Of a stretch of DNA of 9,864 bases, positions 5,026-9,864 are shown piece by piece. Position 1 is the stretch's first letter. The number at the start of each line of letters is the position of its first letter. The notes beneath the pieces were generated by a model. It had not been told where the DNA came from and did no database searches. It saw nothing but the letters and a program-made list of their open reading frames with translations. Source of the stretch: an archaeon. GTDB lineage: Archaea > Nanobdellota > Nanobdellia > Pacearchaeales > GW2011-AR1. The position numbers and the translations under genes were made by a program. The stretch spans positions 1 through 9,864 of the forward strand of contig JALOQH010000013.1 in assembly GCA_025453475.1 (NCBI GenBank), read 5' to 3'.

Positions 5026-5751
5026 ATGGATGTACCAACAGAAATGCAGCATCAGGCAATGGGATATGACCGAGCTGCAACCATGTTCTCGCCAGACGGG
5101 CACCTGCTGCAGGTTGAATACGCTGAGAAAACAGTAAGACTTGGAAGCTCAAGCATCGGCCTGGTATGCAAAGATGGAATTGTTTTGATTGCTGACAGAA
5201 GGGTCCGTGACAAGCTTATCGCTCCGGAGTCTGCAAACAAAATTTACGAGATTGACGAGCATATTGTTGCGACAGCTGCCGGGATTCTTGCTGATGCAAG
5301 AGCGCTTATTGACAATGCCCAGGTGATTGCGCAGCAAAATCGTGTCACCTACGGCTCTCCAATCGAGCCTATTTCTGTGATAAGAATGATTGCTGACAGG
5401 AAACAGATGTTCACGCAGTATGGGGGAGCGCGCCCATTCGGGGTTGCGATAATGCTAGCCGGAGTAAACAAGGACAAGGCTTATCTTTACACTTCTGACG
5501 TAACGGGAAACTTCTTCGCATATAAAGCAAATGCAATCGGTGAGAACGATGAAAAGGTGAAAGAGATTCTGAGAAGAGATTTTGATGAGGGCATGACTAT
5601 TGAGGAAGGAATAAAATTTGCAATGAAGATATTCAAGGAAACTCTTGAGAAGAACTTTGACTTGAACAGATTTGATGTTGGATATATCAAGATAAAGGAC
5701 GAGAAGCTTGTCAGACTTCACGGAGACGAGCTTAAGAAGTTCGTCAAATAA
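5026..5751 (+). CDS. psmA: 20S proteasome alpha subunit PsmA
   Basis: Forms the outer heptameric rings of the archaeal 20S proteasome, gating entry to the proteolytic chamber formed by beta subunits (not in this window). The alpha signature GYDRAATMFSPDGHLLQVEY spans residues 13-32. It includes the Tyr14-Asp15-Arg16 gate motif. Later blocks match the family: LIADRRVRDKLI (54-65), AGILADARALID, TYGSPIEP, and QYGGARPFGVA. Lys72 (ANKIYEID) corresponds to the pocket lysine used by the C-terminal tails of activating ATPases such as PAN. No N-terminal propeptide or catalytic Thr is expected in this subunit. The length of 241 residues is normal. It is transcribed divergently from SBDS and followed five bases later by a DUF3850 gene, so the two are probably co-transcribed. 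Confidence 0.97.
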   Translation: MDVPTEMQHQAMGYDRAATMFSPDGHLLQVEYAEKTVRLGSSSIGLVCKDGIVLIADRRVRDKLIAPESANKIYEIDEHIVATAAGILADARALIDNAQVIAQQNRVTYGSPIEPISVIRMIADRKQMFTQYGGARPFGVAIMLAGVNKDKAYLYTSDVTGNFFAYKANAIGENDEKVKEILRRDFDEGMTIEEGIKFAMKIFKETLEKNFDLNRFDVGYIKIKDEKLVRLHGDELKKFVK

Positions 5752-5756
5752 TTCTG

Positions 5757-6017
5757 ATGAAAATAACAAAGAAGTGCGATAGTGTATTTTTTGATGATAT
5801 ACTCTCCGGAAAGAAGAAATTTGAGGTGAGGCTTAATGATTTTGAGTGCAAGCCGGGAGATATCCTAATACTAGTCGAGGTTGATGAGAATAGAAAATTG
5901 ACGGGAAGAAAAATTGAAAAAAAGATTTCTTATGTTCTAAAAACCAAGGACTGTAAATTCTGGAAGAAGGAAGATGTGGATAAACTGGGGTTTCTTGTTG
6001 TTTCTTTTGAGGATTAG
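5757..6017 (+). CDS. DUF3850/ASCH-like small protein
   Basis: An 86-residue protein that looks like the DUF3850 branch of the ASCH superfamily (PUA-like beta-barrel, predicted RNA-binding). Visible family features are KKCDSVFFDDILSGKKKFEVR (residues 5-25) with the LND that follows, the GDILILVE strand (34-41), TGRKIEKKISYVL (49-61), and a closing GFLVVSF. DUF3850 proteins are common in phages and bacteria and their function is not established; proposed roles involve RNA or nucleotide binding. It starts five bases after psmA without a Shine-Dalgarno site, so translation may be coupled to psmA. Its TAG stop overlaps the stop codon of the convergent DUF106 gene. The link to psmA may be fortuitous. 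Confidence 0.85.
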   Translation: MKITKKCDSVFFDDILSGKKKFEVRLNDFECKPGDILILVEVDENRKLTGRKIEKKISYVLKTKDCKFWKKEDVDKLGFLVVSFED

Positions 6018-6424
6018 GGCAGTTTGAACAATTTCCTGAAAAACAGGGATGAAACCAGGGAAACTCCGATGTACCACCAGAACCATGTGCCTTTAATTGC
6101 GGTCTCGACAAGAGCTGTTCTCATGAATGGGAAGAGAATCATGAGCGGGATGAATGTTATTAACATCGGCTTCATGGAGTGCTTGAATGTCTCGCCCATA
6201 TGGGAGAACATTTCTTTTTGCAGTTCCATCAGCTTTGTCGGATTATCCTTGTGCTTTTTCATCTCCTCCTGAAGAGCTTTCTGCTTTGCCTTTATTGCAT
6301 GCATCTTCTCTTTGTCAAGAACAAAATAATTCACAAGAGAGATGAAAAAAGAGATTAGAATGCCCATTACAATTACTGATGGCAGAGGATGCTGCTGGAT
6401 TAACAGGGTTATTGATTCTAGCAT
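6014..6424 (-). CDS. EMC3/TMCO1-family membrane insertase (DUF106)
   Basis: A 136-residue member of the archaeal DUF106 family, related to eukaryotic EMC3 and TMCO1 and to bacterial YidC (Oxa1 superfamily), which insert membrane proteins. Three hydrophobic segments are visible at about 15-36, 86-104 and 114-130. The first two are joined by a charged, coiled-coil-like cytoplasmic stretch (38-75) rich in Lys, Glu and Met, as in YidC-like proteins. It is on the short side for the family. The start is 15 bases after secY, preceded by a weak Shine-Dalgarno-like AAGAAGTGA. Adjacency to secY fits a shared role in membrane protein biogenesis; the adenylate kinase gene often lying between them is absent. 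The last two coding bases and the stop overlap the convergent gene. Confidence 0.9.
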   Translation of the reverse strand: MLESITLLIQQHPLPSVIVMGILISFFISLVNYFVLDKEKMHAIKAKQKALQEEMKKHKDNPTKLMELQKEMFSHMGETFKHSMKPMLITFIPLMILFPFMRTALVETAIKGTWFWWYIGVSLVSSLFFRKLFKLP

Positions 6425-6439
6425 TTTTTCACTTCTTAT

Positions 6440-7825
6440 TTAAGCTCCCATCTTTCTTAAAACAGGGTGCATATCCAAAGCGTGCTGATGAGCTACGTTC
6501 TGGTATAATTGATACATAATCATTACTGCGAGCAGTATTGCTGTTCCGGAGGTTAGTGCTCCGAGGGAGTCTGTGATTGCTGCGAGTGCTCCGATTGCCA
6601 GACCACCCATGACTGTAAGGGGCATGATATAACGGGAGAGAATTGCCTCAAGAACGCGCTCGTCTTTTCTAAATCCTGGAATCTGCAAGCCAGAGGCAAG
6701 TATTTTCTTTGCCTGCGCAGACGCATCCATGCCGGATGTTTTAACCCAAAAGACTGCGAAAAGAACAGAGAAACCCATGAAGAATAGGAGATGAGTTATT
6801 CCCTGGAATATCTGTATTACCTGAAGATTTCCCCTGATTATTGCCTCAACCAGATTAGACTGCCCGAGCCAGAAAGACAGCCCTGAAATAGCCTGCCCCT
6901 GCGAGAATCCGCCGAACCATGTTGCATGCCCTGCCCACTTTTCTATAAGGGAGCCGAACAGCTGGATATTGGCGACAAGTGCTGCTGTTAAGATGACTGG
7001 AATATTTGAAGTATAGAAAAATGCCATCGGCCACTTCATGCTGTAGCCCCTTAATCTATCGTAAGAAAGAGGTATCTCGACTTTCATGCTCTGAGTCCAG
7101 ACAATTCCCAGGAAAACCAGGGCAGTTACTACAATCGCTGCAATTGAGAGCAGCGCTTCTTTCGGCGCGCCGTTTATGATTGACTGCAATATCACCAAAA
7201 GATTTCCTGCGCATGGTGTTCCAGCAAAATCAGCCAGGCAGTTCTCTCCATTAGCCCCTATGAACTGGAGCAATCCGTTGAACAATCTCCATGCTACTCC
7301 GGCTACGATAAATATTGAGACTCCTGAGCCGAATCCCCATTTTGTTGTGACTTCATCCATGAGCATAATTGCCAATCCGCCAAGAATCAGCTGGAAAATA
7401 ACTATTCCTGCAAAGCCAGGATTTGCCTGGAGTCCGCCCATGAGAACATAAACGCATGCTTCAAAAATTATGAAGAAGAAAACACCCAGCTTCTGAATTC
7501 CCTGGAAGAATTTCTTCCCATCAGATGTGTTTGTGTCTATCTTTAATATGCCTGAACCCACGAGCAGCTGCAGGATGATGGATGCCATGACAATCGGACC
7601 GATACCAAGAGAGATTACTGAGCCGAAATCTGTTCCCAGAATAATCGCAAGGTACTCAAATCTTTCCAAAGAATTCTGTGCAAGCCCAAAAAGAGAGATA
7701 TTGGCCAATATGAAGAATCCTGCAAGAATGATTAGTGTCCACTTAAGTTTTGTGTTAAAACTCAGTTTCTTCTCCTCTGGATGCTTCACCTCCGGAAGAT
7801 TGTACAAGATTGATTTAAGGTCCAT
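6440..7825 (-). CDS. secY: Preprotein translocase channel subunit SecY (Sec61 alpha)
   Basis: The protein-conducting channel of the Sec translocon in the cytoplasmic membrane; works with SecE and Sec61-beta. The 461 residues and ten predicted membrane segments fit the archaeal family. Landmarks: a cytoplasmic N-terminus, TM1 (about 28-48), a plug region (about 50-75), the TKWGFGSGVSIFI motif (161-173), the ribosome-contacting loop IPLSYDRLRGYS (251-262) followed by SNIPVILTAAL (273-283), the second ribosome-contacting loop SGLQIPGFRKDERVLE (378-393), and the TM10 ending LLAVMIMYQLYQ (431-442). Two cysteines, Cys196 and Cys205, lie in the external loop between TM5 and TM6. It follows rpl15 after 42 bases and appears to have its own leaderless promoter there. 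Confidence 0.97.
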   Translation of the reverse strand: MDLKSILYNLPEVKHPEEKKLSFNTKLKWTLIILAGFFILANISLFGLAQNSLERFEYLAIILGTDFGSVISLGIGPIVMASIILQLLVGSGILKIDTNTSDGKKFFQGIQKLGVFFFIIFEACVYVLMGGLQANPGFAGIVIFQLILGGLAIMLMDEVTTKWGFGSGVSIFIVAGVAWRLFNGLLQFIGANGENCLADFAGTPCAGNLLVILQSIINGAPKEALLSIAAIVVTALVFLGIVWTQSMKVEIPLSYDRLRGYSMKWPMAFFYTSNIPVILTAALVANIQLFGSLIEKWAGHATWFGGFSQGQAISGLSFWLGQSNLVEAIIRGNLQVIQIFQGITHLLFFMGFSVLFAVFWVKTSGMDASAQAKKILASGLQIPGFRKDERVLEAILSRYIMPLTVMGGLAIGALAAITDSLGALTSGTAILLAVMIMYQLYQNVAHQHALDMHPVLRKMGA

Positions 7826-7846
7826 TATCTATAGGTGATAAAATAA

Positions 7847-7854
7847 GTTTAAAA
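7847..7854 (-). promoter_or_regulatory. Probable TATA box for secY
   Basis: On the minus strand TTTTAAAC, centred 25-26 bases before the secY ATG within the only notable gap (42 bases) of the ribosomal cluster. The sequence upstream is purine-rich (AAAGGCAAG) but not a clear TFB element. No Shine-Dalgarno site precedes secY. The exact spacing suggests an internal, leaderless promoter in addition to read-through from rpl15. Confidence 0.5.
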
Positions 7855-7867
7855 GACTTGCCTTTAA

Positions 7868-8362
7868 TTACTTCTTAGCCTCTTTTTTCTCCTCTTTTGG
7901 CTTTTCCTCTTTGTTTCTCTCGAGCTCAATTGTTCCGCCTGCAGCCTTAACCTGTTCGATTGCTGATTTTGAGGCAGTTGTTGCCTTGATTGAGACTTTT
8001 GCATTCAAACCTGAGCCTGCAAGAACCTTGTAGCCCTTGAGATTAAATTCAAAACCCTTGGAAGTCTGCTTTGCTATTCCCTGCTCGAGGAGATTGTCAA
8101 ATCTCGAAACCAAATCAGAGAGGTTGATTACATTCAGTTTTGGAGCAACACTGCCCCTTCTTAATGTCTTATCCCCTCCGAAATAATTCATTCCTCCGCA
8201 GAGCTTGATTACGGTCATCTTCTTAGCGCAGCTTTTCTTGCCGGTGTTTGCCATGCCGAAGCCTGCACGATTTCCAGAACCCTTTGTTCTCTTTCTATGC
8301 CCTCTCCTGTGAGTCTGAGAACCGCGATACCTTGTGTTCTTCCTTCGCTTCTTGGTTTTCAT
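7868..8362 (-). CDS. rpl15: Large-subunit ribosomal protein uL15
   Basis: Protein of the 50S subunit that helps organise 23S rRNA near the central protuberance. The highly basic N-terminus has the archaeal/eukaryotic pattern (RGSQTHRRGHRKRTKGSGNRAG, split as RGSQTHRRGHRK at 14-25 and GSGNRAGFGMANTG at 28-41), followed by NYFGG (59-63) and a C-terminal globular half (KGYKVLAGSGL). After about residue 147 a Lys/Glu-rich tail (NKEEKPKEEKKEAKK) extends the protein. The ATG overlaps the rpl30 stop by one base (TAATG) and has a GGAGG site eight bases upstream (8371-8375), so it is internal to the operon. Confidence 0.96.
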   Translation of the reverse strand: MKTKKRRKNTRYRGSQTHRRGHRKRTKGSGNRAGFGMANTGKKSCAKKMTVIKLCGGMNYFGGDKTLRRGSVAPKLNVINLSDLVSRFDNLLEQGIAKQTSKGFEFNLKGYKVLAGSGLNAKVSIKATTASKSAIEQVKAAGGTIELERNKEEKPKEEKKEAKK

Positions 8363-8772
8363 TACAACATCCTCCGCACTAATTCGTTAATATCGTCTCC
8401 ATTATCCCCGAGAACTCCCTTCGGATAGTGTATCTTGGAGTTTATTCCGCCCCTTGGTGGATGCAGCCTGAAATACGGCTTTAATCCGAGGGATTCGAGT
8501 TTCTTTTTTTCTAGTTCTGAAGCTATCTTCTTGGCATCGAATTTTTTCTTGTCCATTGATTTGCCCCTCTTCGAAATCAGGAGTTCCAAAGTCTCTGGAG
8601 TTATCTTGCCGTATGCTACAAAGTTCCTTATATGCTGAAGAAGCTTCAAAGTTTCCGGCCCTTCCTTTAAGAGAACAGCAGAATATTTCTTCCTTAGCCC
8701 CATTCTGAATAATGTTTCATTGGCATAGCCAGGCATTTCTACAAGTCCAGATATTCTTATTATTAGTATCAT
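8362..8772 (-). CDS. rpl30: Large-subunit ribosomal protein uL30
   Basis: The archaeal/eukaryotic long form of uL30 (L7 in eukaryotes), 136 residues against about 60 in bacteria. Seen: the ILIIRISGLVEMPG opening strand (2-15), FVAYGKITPETLELLISKRG (51-70), and the archaeal C-terminal signature LKPYFRLHPPRGGI (97-110). The closing segment LGDNGDDINELVRRML fits the family's usual GxxGxxINELI ending. The ATG overlaps the rps5 TGA by four bases (ATGA), implying translational coupling. No Shine-Dalgarno site is visible. Confidence 0.95.
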   Translation of the reverse strand: MILIIRISGLVEMPGYANETLFRMGLRKKYSAVLLKEGPETLKLLQHIRNFVAYGKITPETLELLISKRGKSMDKKKFDAKKIASELEKKKLESLGLKPYFRLHPPRGGINSKIHYPKGVLGDNGDDINELVRRML

Positions 8773-9575
8773 GTTATCATTTTGTTTGTTTTAATTAGAG
8801 CGTCAATGCAGGCTTTTGCAAGGTTGAAAACAGTCCTGGTTTGTCCTTTTGTAACTCCGTAAACATCTTCTATCCCTGCAAGCCTCAAAATTTTCTTGCA
8901 CTCGTCACCAACAACAAGACCAGTGCCTCGTGGGGCAGGAATTAATTTTATTCTGACACTTCCGCACTTCCCTTCAACAATGAACGGAACTGTGTGGGGC
9001 TTTGAACCCGGCGCTTCCTTCGTTTCAAACCCAAGTTGAACTTTTATTATCCCGAGTTTTGCGAGCCTGATTGCTTTTTCTCTTGCAGGAAGCGTTTCTT
9101 TTGCCTTGCCCATTCCGATTCCAACATGCCCATTCCTGTCGCCGACAACAGCCATGCTTGAGAATGAGGTGACATTGCCTTCCATTGTCTTTTTCTGCGT
9201 CTGGCGCCATGCTCGCCTCTTCCCTCCGCCGAACTTTCCCTTTGCCTGCCCGATTGAAAGGAGATCGCTGTCTATATGAATAAGAAGATCAACTATTTCA
9301 GGCTCCAGGATTGTTTTGTCTGAAGCAAGAATTTTATCAAGGTCCTTTTCTTTTCCGGATTTTACTCTTTTTCCAAGCTCGGTTTTAGGAACCCATGCCG
9401 CAAGCGCATCTTTCCTTCCTTCTTCCCTTTCCCTTGCAAGTCTTTCGCTTCTTGTTTCAATGGGCAGTTCGCCTTTCTTCTCGAGATCTTCCATATTTTT
9501 CTCAATCTTTGCAAGCTCCTCCGGTGTTGCTTCGACCAAATCTTTTGGCTTGGATGGTATGTCTTTTTCTGCCAT
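8769..9575 (-). CDS. rps5: Small-subunit ribosomal protein uS5 with N-terminal extension
   Basis: 30S protein near the decoding centre and mRNA entry, important for accuracy. The family core begins near residue 60 (WVPKTELGKRVKSGK). It includes the double-stranded-RNA-binding S5 domain (about 110-165, with VVGDRNGHVGIGMGKAKE) and the C-terminal domain (about 185-265, with KCGSVRIKLIPAPRGTGLV and RLAGIEDVYGVTKGQTRT). The first 60 residues are an acidic, Glu/Lys-rich extension absent from most archaeal uS5, which accounts for the length of 268 against about 210-220. The start is well supported: AGGAGG (9585-9590) lies nine bases upstream and the ATG overlaps the rpl18 stop by one base. No better internal start is evident before the core. 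Confidence 0.96.
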   Translation of the reverse strand: MAEKDIPSKPKDLVEATPEELAKIEKNMEDLEKKGELPIETRSERLAREREEGRKDALAAWVPKTELGKRVKSGKEKDLDKILASDKTILEPEIVDLLIHIDSDLLSIGQAKGKFGGGKRRAWRQTQKKTMEGNVTSFSSMAVVGDRNGHVGIGMGKAKETLPAREKAIRLAKLGIIKVQLGFETKEAPGSKPHTVPFIVEGKCGSVRIKLIPAPRGTGLVVGDECKKILRLAGIEDVYGVTKGQTRTVFNLAKACIDALIKTNKMIT

Positions 9576-9864
9576 TATTCTTTGCCTCCTGCAATCTTAT
9601 CAAATATCTTTGCAATTTTCTCGTTTTTAATGTTTTCCAACTTCGGAAGCACTTCCTCGCTGCAAGGTATCTCCAATCCTGCATCTCTTGCTCCCCGGAT
9701 AACTGCGTAAATTTTTGAGTTTGGAACATTTCTATACATCCCCATGTCAACGATTGCCTCCTGAATCTTGCTCTTCAGCGCCATTTTACCGAGAACAAAT
9801 CCGGTAAGGTATGCTGCTGGCAGGCTCTTCAGGCTCCCTGACATCTCTTCCGGCCATCCCTTTG
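9575..9864 (-). CDS. rpl18: Large-subunit ribosomal protein uL18, C-terminal part (5' end outside window)
   Basis: 5S-rRNA-binding protein of the central protuberance. The frame is open to the window edge, beginning KGWPEEMSGSLKSLPAAYLT, so the internal Met at 9844 is not the true start. The visible 95 residues match the archaeal C-terminal half: the GW...LPAAYLTGFVLGKMAL segment, the AIVDMGMYRNVPNSKIYAVI strand-turn, and RGARDAGLEIPCSEEVLPK. In these archaea the gene is followed directly by rps5, as here with a one-base stop-start overlap. The missing N-terminal half should lie just beyond the right edge. Confidence 0.93.
   Translation of the reverse strand, partial: KGWPEEMSGSLKSLPAAYLTGFVLGKMALKSKIQEAIVDMGMYRNVPNSKIYAVIRGARDAGLEIPCSEEVLPKLENIKNEKIAKIFDKIAGGKE
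9585..9590 (-). promoter_or_regulatory. Shine-Dalgarno site for rps5
   Basis: On the minus strand AGGAGG, nine bases before the rps5 ATG, inside the Gly-Gly codons near the end of rpl18. It supports the long form of uS5 with its N-terminal extension. Confidence 0.75.

Noticed and set aside
7163..7172. Ten-base palindrome CGGCGCGCCG in secY
   Set aside because: Palindromes of this length are expected several times by chance in a window this size.

Overview
The window is a gene-dense stretch of archaeal housekeeping DNA. It holds three archaeal/eukaryotic-type machines: the exosome (Rrp4, Rrp41, Rrp42), the 20S proteasome alpha subunit, and SecY with the distal spc ribosomal operon (uL18, uS5, uL30, uL15). 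It also carries Rpo6/RpoK and an archaeal SBDS. Base composition is moderately AT-rich. Compact spacing, the trimmed enolase and the charged tails added to several core proteins would fit a DPANN-like lineage (Woesearchaeota/Pacearchaeota type), but that placement is inference; Archaea is secure.

Layout. All genes are on the minus strand except psmA and the small DUF3850 gene. From the right edge, rpl18 (5' end outside the window), rps5, rpl30 and rpl15 overlap by 1-4 bases. secY follows with its own likely promoter, then an EMC3/TMCO1-like (DUF106) insertase gene; the adenylate kinase gene often found between these two is absent. The DUF106 gene meets the plus-strand psmA-DUF3850 pair tail to tail, with the two stop codons overlapping. 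psmA and SBDS diverge from a 102-base promoter region in which a perfect 10-base inverted repeat brackets the psmA TATA box. Leftward lie SBDS, a 252-base gap (with a possible 43-residue membrane peptide and a good promoter), rrp4, rrp41, rrp42, rpoK, a 152-base gap, a shortened enolase, and the first 14 codons of another gene at the left edge.

How the genes work together. The core is the conserved archaeal proteasome/exosome supercluster (psmA, SBDS, rrp4-rrp41-rrp42), coupling protein degradation, 60S maturation and RNA decay. Here it runs into rpoK-eno, which in many archaea belongs to a different cluster (rpoN-rpoK-eno-rps2), so the usual rpl37ae/rpoP/prefoldin continuation is missing. 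The secY-DUF106 pair handles membrane insertion next to the ribosomal genes. Likely TATA boxes lie about 25 bases before the start codons of SBDS, secY and eno, suggesting leaderless mRNAs, while several operon-internal genes (rrp42, rps5, rpl15) have strong Shine-Dalgarno sites.

No mobile element, CRISPR array, tRNA or rRNA was found, and no gap between confident genes exceeds 252 bases. I see no clear new multi-gene system. The items most worth a second look are a 24-base perfect palindrome inside SBDS, the inverted repeat around the psmA promoter, the trimmed but catalytically intact enolase, the small ORFs in the two gaps, and the DUF3850/ASCH gene linked to psmA.
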